The position numbers were made by a program, and so were the translations under genes. DNA of 64,000 nucleotides, from assembly GCA_030267565.1 (NCBI GenBank), contig BRXU01000020.1:1753501-1817500 (forward strand), in the 5' to 3' direction. The notes below the pieces were generated by a model. That model ran no database searches and had not been told where the DNA came from. It saw nothing but the letters and a program-made list of their open reading frames with translations. Within the stretch, counting starts at the first letter, position 1, and the number at the start of each line of letters is the position of its first letter. Source of the stretch: Pleodorina starrii. Taxonomy: Eukaryota > Chlorophyta > Chlorophyceae > Chlamydomonadales > Volvocaceae. Positions 34,640-44,908 of the stretch are shown here, in pieces.

Positions 34640-37600
34640 ATGGGTTCCGGTGCTGCCATGCTTGCGCTGCTGCTGGCGGCGGTCGTGGGCGCCTCAGGTT
34701 AGCACATCTAAGCTGCAATACAAAGTGACAATATCCGTCCGACATTGAACCTCGTTGATTGAACTCGATAGCTGCGCGCTGCTGTCGGGGCGCAACGTGC
34801 CATCCTGTAAGCCGCTGGCGCGCTCGGTGACAGCCAGTCGAATGGTGGATGGCTCGCACTCGATGCTTCCTCGCTCTCAGAACGTATAAACACAATCTCA
34901 TTGCTTGAGTCGCCAGAACCTTGTTAGAACGCGTGCCGCATTGCGTGACCGCCACTATTCTCCCCCCTCGTGCTTTCCATCTTTCTGTCCACTCTGTCCA
35001 CACAGATGTTGTTACCGTATGTGCAACCGTTGACACGGATGTAATAACCGTCTGATATTGGCAGTTATTGCAACCGTTATAAAGAATGTAATAACTCATG
35101 TGTATGACCCACCAGGGTCCACCCGCCCTCCCTCCCTCCCAGCCGCACCCACCCTCCCTCCCTCCCTCCCTCCCTCCCTCCCTCCCTCCCTCCCTCCCTC
35201 CCTCCCTCCCTCCCTCCCTCCCTCCCTCCCTCCCTCCCTCCCTCCCTCCCTCCCTCCCTCCCTCCCTCCCTCCCTCCCTCCCTCCCTCCCTCCCTCCCTC
35301 CCTCCCTCCCTCCCTCCCTCCCTCCCTCCCTCCCTCCCTCCCTCCCTCCCTCCCAACCCTCCCTTCCCTCCCACCCTCCCTTCCTCTCCTGCAGCCCGCC
35401 CCGTTACCATTGAGCAAGTGGCGGTGTCCTGGACGCCCTCGCAGCCCAACGGCGTGTCGATGACCCCTGGGTCGGGCCCAGGCTCGGGCCGACTGCTGGA
35501 ATGGTGGTCGCCCGCCCCTGGGGCGCCCACCTTCGATGTGGCTGACATCAGCACCTCCGCCCGCGGCACCACCTTTACGCAAAACCCGCACACGTAAGTT
35601 GAGTAAGCGCAGCCGCCGTCCTGGAGTGACAGCAGGTTGCCTGTTTAGGTTATGCCTCCTCCTCCTCCTTCCTACGGGAGGGGCAGTCCTAGCGCTAGAC
35701 ATGCTTATGTTTGTGTTTATGTGTGTGTTACACGAGTGGGGCGGGGTGACATTATGCACCTCCTGGGAGTTACTGGGAGTACGTAAACTGACAAACTGAC
35801 AATCTGACAAACTGCCAAACTGCGCCTTCGGTCGAAGCCGGGTGAAGGTACAGGAAGATGTCACCGCAGCTACCTACCGAGGGTGTGTCGTTTGAAATGC
35901 GGCCAGGAAAGGAATATTTTACACTCCTTTCCAAGGGTTGCGTCATCTTCCCAAAAATCTTGACGATGAAATCTCATCTCTCCCGTACCTCATCTCTTCC
36001 GTACCTCATCTCTCCCTGGACGCACCCACCCGCCCCCTTCACATCCCGTACAGGGCCACCCTGCCTCCCGGCCCGTCCGGCACCCTGGACCAGCCCAAGC
36101 ACCTGGCCTTCGCGGCGCCGTACAACTCCACACCGGTGCCGTACAACATCACGGCACCCCCCGGCGGGAAGATGGTTTACACGCTGGGGATAACGTCACA
36201 GGTGGGTTTGTTGCCCCCGGAGGGGGGGCCCGCACAAGCGTAAGCGCACGAACATGTACGATGACTGTACTGCCGTACCTGTTGGTCGTACTACGCAGAC
36301 TTTCCTGCCCCTAAATACGCCGTACGACGTGGTGTGCCCCGAGGACGACATCCGTCTTGGATCCTGCGCGATGGTGGGTGGAGTGAGCGGGGTTGGGTGG
36401 GTGAGTGGGTTGGGTGGACGGGGTTGGGTGGGTGAGTGGGTGGACGGAGACCGAGCAGTGGTGGAAGGAACGTGTCGAAGAAGGAGAGCTGAGCCCCCCA
36501 ATCCCCGGCGCCCACTCCCCATCTCCCGCCGTCTCCGCCCCTTCGCTGCGGTATCTTCATTCTCACCCCCCCCACACACACACACAACCCCCACCTACAC
36601 ACACATACACGCACGCTCTCCCCCCGCCCGACATACAGAACCTGATTGACTTTTCCAACACACTCATCGCCGCCGACATCTACCTCACCAACAACGGAGT
36701 TTGAGTGAGGGAGCGAGTGAGGGAGGGGGCGAGTGAGGAAGGTTTCTCCAGGGAGGGAGGGAGGGAGGGAGGGAGGATCTCAAGTGGGGATCTCAGTGAG
36801 GCGGCGGCGGCCTCAGCAGGACGCCCGGATACCTAGAGGGGGTCGCCGCCCGCCACCCGCCGCCACCGCCCGCCACCCGCCGCCACTGGCAGCAACCAAC
36901 CGTCAAATGATTTGCGGCCCACTCCCCCCACCCCCCAACCCCAACCCCAACCCCCACCGCACCCCCCTACACTCCCACTCCCTCCCCCACACTCCCCCTA
37001 ACCCTAAACACACACTCCCTCCCCCAGCTGGGCCTACTATTCGCGGCTGCCCTTCGCGCGCACTGCCACCAACGTCTACGCCGCCTTCACGCACGTCAAG
37101 AAGATCAAGAACCGCCGGGTCAACCAGGTGCACAGCCTCCAGGTACGGTAGGCAGTATGCCGTATGCCGTACAGCTGCCGTACTGTAAGGCACACACACA
37201 CGCACACATACACGCAGGGCGGCAAGGCGGCGTGATGGCAGCTAGGCTGTACCCAGGCTTCGGATGCTGGCCGCCCTAGACAGCATTGCGGCCGTCGCAG
37301 CGGCGGCAAGTCCGACCCACAGCAAGTGCATACACCCAAACACACATACAACGGTGCGCATGTGCAGTTGCACTCTTGCACGATGCACATGGCTGGTGTA
37401 CGTACCGGTACGTAGGACATGTGCCGTACTCGTGCCTTCGCCCCCACCCGTCCGATCCGATCCAATCCGTCGAACGGACGTCCGTCGTACAAGTACACAG
37501 ATCAAGTACGAGCCGTCCGACAACGCGCTGGAGTGGTGGGTCGACGGCCTCAATGTGTTGCGTCTGGACCGGCTGGGCTCCAAGCCGCGGCGTACGGCAA

Positions 37601-38136
37601 ACATGATCGAGATCCTGGATCTGGGGGGCGCGGAGCAGATCGTAAGGCCCACGTCCTTCTCGCCGGGTGAGCGAGAGATCTGAGGCAGATTTGATCTGGG
37701 TAGGGCCCCTCGCCGCCCGCCATTCCACCTACCCCGCCCACCATTCCACCTACCGTACCCCGCCTGGCCCCCCCCCGCCCGCCATCCGCAGGCTTTGGCT
37801 GCTTCACGCTGCTCGACTACGCCGACCCCAACGCGCCCTCCGGCCGCCGAAACGCCAGACTGCTCAACCTCAACCCTCTGCCGCCCACCTTTTACGGCCG
37901 TCCCACGAGCTTCCAGGTCCGTTCCGTACACATGTACTGCACTGCCGTACTGCCGTACTACGGCTGATGAACTAAACCCTCCGCCCCCCCGCCGCCCGCC
38001 CCGCTCCCCACCCCTTCATCAGGTGGATACCCGCACGAACGCCTCTGCCGTCGACGACGTCTCTTTGCGTCTGTTCGGGCAGGGCACCTCTATGACTGTC
38101 TCCCAGTTTAAATTCGCGTATGAGGTCCCCCTGTGA
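34640..38136 (+). CDS. Secreted protein of unknown function, probable beta-sandwich fold (about 9 exons; one junction unresolved)
   Basis: Exons: 34640-34697, 35395-35593, 36054-36201, 36299-36373, 36639-about 36697, 37028-37142, 37501-37666, 37792-37916, 38023-38136. Exon 1 encodes a signal peptide (MGSGAAMLALLLAAVVGAS). The mature part has aromatic, strand-like segments: LLEWWSPAPGAPTFDVADIS, APYNSTPVPYNITAPPGGKM, NVYAAFTHVKKIKNRRV, DNALEWWVDGLNVLRLDRLG and GCFTLLDYADP. The WWVDG-L-V-R-L-G pattern recalls concanavalin-like or DUF6081-like secreted proteins, but this is a weak resemblance and no enzyme residues are evident. Possible N-glycosylation sequons are NST and NIT. The exon 5 to exon 6 junction has no in-phase GT donor before an in-frame TGA at 36702-36704 (see findings). 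The gene is either non-canonically spliced there, has a missed tiny exon, or is broken. Confidence 0.6.
35152..35354. repeat. (CCCT)50 microsatellite in intron 1 of the secreted-protein gene
   Basis: About 200 bp of nearly uninterrupted CCCT repeats end about 40 bp before the exon 2 acceptor and form an extreme polypyrimidine tract. Spurious long ORFs (poly-PPSL and poly-GREGG) arise on both strands. Confidence 0.97.
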
Positions 38137-40777
38137 TCACTGAACCACCGGAATACCGGAATACCGGAGGAGATAGAACCGGTACATGCTCGCTGTGTGT
38201 TGATACGTTCCCCAGGAGGATAATGATATAATTTATATTCAAGTTGCTATCTACCGTAAGTATGTACGACGCTGCATGCATGTACGGCAGTATACGGTAA
38301 GATACGGCATCTCGCTCGCTCGTCAGGCCGGGCGCCGGGCCCGCCGCGCAGGCGGTGCAGCAGCGTGTCGTTTTTTGGCTTGTGGGCGCTTCGGCGGTGT
38401 TCTGCAGCACGTGCGTAGCACAAATGCAACGGCCGGCGGGCCGTCGAGCGAATGCATGGCCCAGCGGGCCGGCAGGCCGGCAGGCGCAGCAGCGCGACAG
38501 CTATAGCCTTATAAGCTGATATAGCCACGGCGGTGCAGGCGGCAGCAGCTTTTACTTTCGGCCTTAGGCAGCTAGCGTCCCGAGCGAGATTCCCACGCGC
38601 GGCAATATGTGTGTATTGACGACAGTCGTACAGTTCACATGCATTGGGTCGTATGTACCGTACCAAGACGGCGGGAGGACCGCCGAATCCCGATCTCCAG
38701 CTTGCCGTACCTTTGCCGTACACGATCGATGTACCCATCAATGTCACGATGCAGCAGTGGGCCGTGACAATGGGACATGGCCCGGCAGCACAAGCAAGCC
38801 GGGCAGCGCTGAATCGGTTTGGTTCATTTATCTAATGAATGTATTTTAGTATTGTCATACGTGCGTAATACCGTTAGCATAAAATAATTTGGCCACGTGG
38901 TTACCGGTAGTTGCCGAGCTCGTCGTATGAGGTTCGGTGTTGGCGCACTCGCCGCGCCGCGTCGCTGGATGGCGCGTCTGATGCGTGCGCGGCTTGACGC
39001 AGTACCTGCAATGTCGTACAAATAGTTAGTACGATACCATGTGCACCCATGCGCACATGTGGTACGACAACAGTAAAACGGCACACCACTTGCGATTGCG
39101 TGCGTGCGTGCCTGCGTGCGTCCGTGCGTGGGGGCGGGGCAATTGGGGCCCATCCGCAGTTTATTTGCTCGCCTCCGTCGCTCGGCTGTGTTATTGCACA
39201 GCTTTCAGTACGGTTACATTTCTGTGTCGTACACCGTACAAGTGATTTATTGTCCCTGCTGCAGCCTGCTGCAAGCCGGCATCCAGTAAATACCGGTAGT
39301 TGCGAGTGGGAGATACCGGTAGATGTGTACCGGTATGTCGAATAGGTGCAGCAGCACGGGCTGAGTACGTAGTTCATTGGAGCTGGCTCGCTGCTGGCTG
39401 CCAACCTCCCGTAACGCCGTAAGGGTCTGTCAGGCTGGCGGGCGGGTGCGCAAATTGTCTGATGGTGATCTGCATGAGGGCAATTGATTGTCTCCCGACA
39501 AACTGCGGCGAGAGGAGACTTGCTTTGAAGGCATGCCGGTGGATGGCCAAATCCAGCCGTACTACTGGCGTACGTGCAGTACAGTACGGCGCGCGTCGAC
39601 GGAGGGGTGGACAATGTAACGTTGGCGTTGGTCCCAGTATTGTCATCGAATGCGCAGCGCTACGGTTAGCGGTTGCCAAGCTTCACAACTGCTGCTGTGA
39701 CCTGTGACCACAACCCGCTCTAGCTACTTTCACCTATCCACTAGCTAGTCTGCATCTACCTACCGTATGGGCTCGTTGTTGCCGCAATCAATGATTTGCA
39801 ACAAGGCCGCCGTCACTCGGCTCTATCTTCCGGAGTCGAGATCCCACCCATCCATCCAACAACAATCCCAACACCCCCCGTACGTCATCAATCCCAACAA
39901 ACAAACAACAACGACAACAGCAGCCCTACCTGTCACTGCTGTAACACACAACCGTTCACACGTTGCTTGATTGTCACATGCAATCATACACCTGCACGGC
40001 GTCTTCGCGTGTGTGTACGGTATGTGTGAACCGTATAAGAAGTGTATATTCGTATATATGTGTATATATGTGTATGCGCACGTATGTATGTATGTATGTA
40101 TGTATGTATGTATGTATGTATGTATGTATGTATGTATGTATGTATGTATGTATGTATGTATGTATGTATGTCCAAGATACAAGCAGGACCACGCGATGCA
40201 TGGAGAAACAAAAAAAAACGAGAGCAAGCAAGGGTCACGCATTGCCGTACGACAGGGGTCATACATACGTAGCGTTCTAACTCTAGATAGGCAAGGGTCC
40301 TCCCCATCCCCCAACACATACACACACGACGCGTACGCCATCAGAGCCGTGCGCGTCAGCGGCTCCCGCAGGCGGCGGCGGTGTACGGCACCCACCGGCG
40401 GCGGAAGACCCGATGCTGCACCGATACTGTCCATTCGCGTCCATCTGATTCGCGTCCATCCGTCCGTCCATACATGTCCGTCCATTCACGTCCATTCATC
40501 ACGTCCATACACGTCCGCACGCTCCAGCACGCACCCTCCCCTCCCCTACCCGCCACCCCACCTCCCGCTCCCGCACTGCATGCCCAACTACCGCATTCGT
40601 TGCCCTGGATGTAACCATCCATACACCTTTGCTGTCCAGTTGATTTCAACAACCATCCATCCATCCATCCATCCAACCACTCAACCATCTTGATTGCGGT
40701 TCGTTGATCAGTTTTACTTTATCTTACAGTCTGATTACGCACGGATTAGGAATTTATGATGCGGATTAGGATCGGAG
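38137..40777. other. Convergent spacer between the secreted-protein and fucosyltransferase-like genes
   Basis: 3' ends of both flanking genes. TTACA at 40724-40728 (TGTAA on the minus strand) lies 50 bp beyond the fucosyltransferase-like stop and is a likely poly(A) signal. Much of 38200-39700 is rich in CCGTAC/GTACGG and TACCGGTA words. A (TATG)n tract lies at 40082-40171. No gene is recognised. Confidence 0.55.
40082..40171. repeat. (TATG)22 microsatellite
   Basis: About 90 bp of perfect TATG repeats. Open frames of YVCM/YIHT across it are artefacts. Confidence 0.97.
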
Positions 40778-43700
40778 TTAAGGACTTTCATGGCACTCCA
40801 GCAGTCGCTTGCCGCCCATCCATATCGCAATGTGGTTGGAGCCCGAGGGGTTGGAGCCCGAGGGGTTGGAGCCCGAGGGGTTGGAGCCCGAGGGGTTGGA
40901 GCCCGAGGGGTTGGAGCCCGAGGGGTTGGTGCTGATGAGCAGGCAGCGCGCGCGAGCCAGCAGCAGCAGATCCACAAAGATGGAGCTGGCGGGCGGCGGC
41001 ACATCGCGGGGCGGCAGCACCAGCGGCAGCACCAGCTGCGACGACGCCGTACTTCTACCGACATTACCGTTATCGTAACCGTCATTACCGTTATCGTAAC
41101 CGTCAGTACCGTTATCGTTATCCAAAACGATCGAGTCCATGTAGTCGTCTTCGATTTCGTGTGGGGTGAAGTCTGGTGTGACCAGATGGGTGAACTCGCC
41201 ACGGAAGACCATCCGACGGAACACTGCCCGGAGGGGTGCCCGGGCGGTGATCCACGGGGGTATAGGCCGGAGCCGGGGGGGGGAGAGTGGGGTGGTCAGG
41301 GAGTGATATGCTCCATTATATAACAAGAGACACTCCGGGTGTGTGTGTGTGTGTGTGCCTGGAGGGGGTTATCCACGGGGGTATGGGCCCGAGCCCGTGA
41401 ACGGTAACGTATCAGAAGAAGGGCAGGGGAGGGAGGCATCCACGTTGAAGGGGATGGGGGAGGACACACGGAGGGGGGTGCGGGGGGGGGGGAGGAAGGG
41501 GTCAGGGAGTGATATGCTCCTTCACATAACAATTGAGTCACTGCGGACGGCGGGGAGGGCGGGGGAAGAACAACACGATACCGTGACTGGGACTGGGGGG
41601 GAGAGGAGAGGAGGGTATTGGCAGTCCCAAAGCGGCGGAGGTGAGCGCGAGGGCGGGGGGACCTATCTACCCGACCCCCCACACCAGCCCACACACACCC
41701 ACCCTCATCTTCTTCGCCCCACCCCCACCTTCTTCGCCCCCCCCCTCACCCTCTCACCCCTCTCACCCCCTCACCCTCTCACCCCTCTCACCCCCCCCCC
41801 CACCCCCTCACCCCTCTCACCCTTAAAGTCCGTTATGAGCATCAGCGGCCGCTGCTTCACATCCACTCCCCCTCGGGTTCCCAGCTGGATGGCGCATGTC
41901 ATGATGTCGTACAACTTGCTCATCAGCACTGGCTCCTCGACACGGTTGTCGACGTCGCCATGGTGCCTGGATGGTCCAGGGAGGGGAGGGCAGGGGCAGG
42001 GCAGGGGAGGGGCGGGCAGGGGAGGGGCGGGCAGGGGAGGGGCAGGGCAAGGGAGGGGCAGGGGCAGGGCAGGGGCAGGGCAGGGGAGGGGCGGGCAGGG
42101 GAGGGGCAGGGCAGGGGAGGGGCGGGCAGGGGAGGGGCGGGCAGGGGAGGGGCGGGGCAGGAGGGTAAAAAAGAAGATACGGTACCGCATCGAAGGGACG
42201 GAGACGGCGTTAGCGAGCGGAGGGAGGGAGGGAGTTGGGAGGGGGGAGTTGGGTTGGTGTCGATAGACACCCCCCCACACACGCACATACAGTTCTCTGC
42301 ACACGCACACAATCCTCCCGACACACACACGCCCTCCCCTCCCCCACACACCAGTGCCATGCGACGTAGTCAAGGGAGGGCGAGCCGTACAGGCGCGTCA
42401 GATGCTCGTCCGCTCGTTCCACAATGGTCGGGTGTGGCCTAAACAGGAACTGAAAGTAGCAGGAGCCGTCGATCAACCCGCTCTCAATGGGCAAGATGCC
42501 GACCTGCCGTACGTCGTACACGGACATGCAGTACATCACTTGATTTAGAATAATGAAACGGCCTTTTGCGCTATTCGTGCAGGCAGGCAGGCGGGCAGGC
42601 AGGCTGGCAGGCAGGCAGGCAGGCGCCCATTTCTCTTCCAGAAATGAAACGGCGATGAGAGGGGCGGAGTGTTATGGCTGATGGGGCTTGGAGGGGTTGG
42701 GAGGGTTGGGAGGGCTGGGAGGGGTTTGGGAATGAAACGGCGATGAAGCGAGGCCGAAGGCGAACGAAGCGGAAAGCGAACCCTGCCGTACCCACGGTCG
42801 TACATACCATCATATCTGCCTCGAAGTTCTAATTATCGTGAGCGACATAGAACTGGGGGGACAGGGCCAAGGGGGAGAGAGACAAAGGGCGAGAGGGACA
42901 AGGGGCTGAAAGGGAGGCAAGAGGAGGCCGGGGGGGTGAGGGAGGGGCGTAGAGTACGACAGTGCAGTCCAGGGAGGCAAGAGGAGGACCGGGGGGGGAG
43001 CCCGCAGCCACTCAGGAGCCACCCAGCACCCCGCCACCCAGCCGCCACCCAGCCGCCACCCAGCGCCTACCTTGGCCCCCCGGAAGCGCTCCAGGGCCCC
43101 CGGCTCCTGCTCATACACCGCATCGTTGAAGTCCTGCAAGCCTGCGGGCGGGCGGGGGGTTGTGACAGAAAGCGAGGCGAGGCGAAGCGAGGCGAAGCGA
43201 TTAGCAGCCGGACCCGCGCGATGACGTCTCGGTAGTTGGGGTGGGTTGGTAACAAAGGTGACGGGGTGATGGGGTGATGGGGTCATCACACCACAACCAG
43301 GGGTGATGGGGTCATCACACAACAACCAGGGGTGATGGGGTCATCACACCACAACCAGGGGTGATGTGGCCATCACACCACAACCTTACGGTGCAGTGCA
43401 CACAAGCGTCCCGGTTCGGGCACTTCCCGCGCGGGTTCGGACCCATTCCTGTCGCCATACACATACGCACACGAAACACACGCACGGATACACGCACACA
43501 CACACACACGTGGTGCCCCGCGGGGATGACACTGCGCCAATGCGACTGTCAAATCAGCAGCACTGCCTTCCCCCCCATCCCCCACCCTCTGTGTCCCTCC
43601 GCACGCCGCAGGCGGTGAGCTAGCTCACTCAGCGGGTTATTGGCGCGAAACGTGGCGGGGTTGTCGAAACCCGATATCGTCCAGTCGATCTCGTTGGGCA

Positions 43701-44237
43701 GCAAATAATCCGTCAGCGGCGATGGTCGCGTCAAGTTCACCAGCAATATTTTTTTGTGGGCGACCGCGACGCGCAGCAGCCACATTATTCCGCGGATGCG
43801 GTCCCCTGTCACGCAAGACCGAAGAAAGACCGGGACAACGGGGCTCAATTAGCGCAGCTGAATTGTATTCAGGGATATTATAACATGTGTGTATGGTTTG
43901 CAGCCCAAGCGTGTGGTCAGGGTCCAGTGCCGGACGAAACATCCGCAAGTGGGTGACCACGCAACGCATGCCCACCTGTGCCCCCACAATGTTCTTCCCG
44001 GCAACTCTTGATAAGATAAGTGGCATCTGGGGCGTGTTTATTTGTGTCGTGAAAGGCTTTGTAATCTGCAAGGAGCTGTCGCTGCGGCTCAGCGCACTCC
44101 TCTGGTTGTGCCCATAGAAAATGAACGTTGCCTGAAATCAGGATAAGTAGCCAGGTGCAAATTGCATTTGGGAAGCGGTGGCTGCCGAACATGTTGCCGA
44201 TGGAGCAGAAATTTGTGTCCCAATAAGGCGATTGCAA
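40778..44237 (-). CDS. Fucosyltransferase-like secretory-pathway protein (6 exons, 417 aa)
   Basis: Probable GDP-fucose-type glycosyltransferase of the Golgi or ER, related to the NodZ / alpha-1,6- and O-fucosyltransferase fold. Exons (minus): 44237-43976, 43805-43629, 43141-43071, 42503-42352, 41966-41821, 41223-40778. Phases match and the total is divisible by three. The N-terminus has a hydrophobic segment (ICTWLLILISGNVHFLWA), a signal anchor or, from Met17, a signal peptide. The diagnostic block is CGGTGDRIRGIMWLLRVAVA (from residue 84), then LTRPSPLTDYLLPNEIDW. Exon 4 gives YFQFLFRPHP and DYVAWH. The usual HxRxG site reads WHHGD across the exon 4/5 junction, so the Arg is replaced by His. 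Exon 5 has MSKLYDIMTCAIQLG and PLMLITDFK. Exon 6 contains a YDNGNDG repeat, LLLLARARCLLIST and a PSGSN repeat before the C-terminus. The substrate is unknown. The exon 2 donor (GTGAGC) could instead be GTGCGG 25 bp later. Confidence 0.78.
40836..40925 (-). repeat. 15-bp coding minisatellite (6 copies, PSGSN)
   Basis: Six perfect TTGGAGCCCGAGGGG units lie inside exon 6 of the fucosyltransferase-like gene. In the gene sense each encodes Pro-Ser-Gly-Ser-Asn and keeps the frame. Confidence 0.95.
41248..41339 (+). repeat. Family A then family B, fucosyltransferase-like intron 5
   Basis: Family A (GTGATCCACGGGGGTATAGG, then CCGGAGCC) occupies 41248-41275, and after a G-run family B (GGTCAGGGAGTGATATGCTC, then ATTATATAACAAG) occupies 41294-41339. 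Confidence 0.82.
41367..41550 (+). repeat. Second family A plus family B pair, same intron
   Basis: Family A at 41367-41420 (GGTTATCCACGGGGGTATGG, then GAGCCCGTGAACGGTAACG and an ATCAGAAGAA end). Family B is at 41501-41550 (GTCAGGGAGTGATATGCTCC, then ACAATTGAGTCACTGCGGAC). It repeats the A-B order of 41248-41339. Confidence 0.85.
41978..42165. repeat. GGGGA/GGGCA purine-rich minisatellite, fucosyltransferase-like intron 4
   Basis: Irregular units such as GGGGAGGGGCGGGCAG repeat for about 190 bp. G-runs at this density could form G-quadruplexes (inference). Confidence 0.9.
42171..42223 (+). repeat. Interspersed repeat family C
   Basis: AAGAAGATACGGTACCGCAT, GAAGGGACGGAGACGGCG, TTAGCGAGCGGAG. 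This is the fullest C copy, in intron 4 of the fucosyltransferase-like gene right after the purine minisatellite. Confidence 0.85.
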
Positions 44238-44908
44238 GCTGACCGGTGAGATGCTTAGGTTAATCGGACCATCGGTAACGTGTGTATGGAGCTGTCATTT
44301 ACATGGACAGATCGCTCCTTTGAAATTTCTGGGGCATCATGCCGTACTCCCGTGCCAACGATAAAACACCTCGCAATCTCCTAATGCGTGCCGTGTGGGA
44401 CTTTGAAAGAAGAAGTGTGACAGGTGGGGGCCTGTGGGGGCATGTGCCACTACTCCGGCGGCGTTGACTTCCACACACACGCGGTACTCGGTGCGCGGTA
44501 GGTGTACGCCGCGCTGGTTGCCGACCTGTCATCACTAAGGTATAATATCCCGACGAACGCTGGCGAGTATGAGGCGTGCATATTGGAAAAAACGCAAACT
44601 TGGATGGGCGCAAGACCCACAACACCCCACCGCTTGCCGTACCTTGTACCTAAGGATCAACACCCTTTTGCCTTGACGCGTTAGACATATTACGTGCCGC
44701 TCAACTACAATGTACACGGCAAGTGATTTGACATGTCGGGCTAGATGAAGACCTTGTGAATTCAGCTTAATAATACAAATCCGTAGGCGTTCAGCGCTCA
44801 TCCAAAGCCTTTGATTTCCAATCAACCAAATTCCATCGCCGATAACAAACCGACATGTAGACCTGGGTTCAGTTGTAGAGTTGTCGTCGTCCAAAGCTTT
44901 CAGCGGAC
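44238..44908. promoter_or_regulatory. Divergent spacer, fucosyltransferase-like gene and EFSec
   Basis: These 671 bp separate the two start codons and should contain both promoters. No TATA box or known element could be assigned with confidence, and no other gene is recognised. Confidence 0.5.

Noticed and set aside
34569..35864. 431-codon minus-strand frame with a GREGG repeat
   Set aside because: It is an artefact of the CCCT microsatellite and covers both signal-peptide and second exons of the plus-strand gene.
36702..36704. In-frame TGA of the secreted-protein gene as a selenocysteine codon (EFSec is nearby)
   Set aside because: Read-through enters a GAGTGAGGGAGG-type repeat, no SECIS-like structure was found, and the family is not a known selenoprotein. 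A splice problem is simpler.
40082..40171. TATG and other regular tandem repeats considered as CRISPR-like arrays
   Set aside because: There are no unique spacers between repeats. These are eukaryotic microsatellites or minisatellites.
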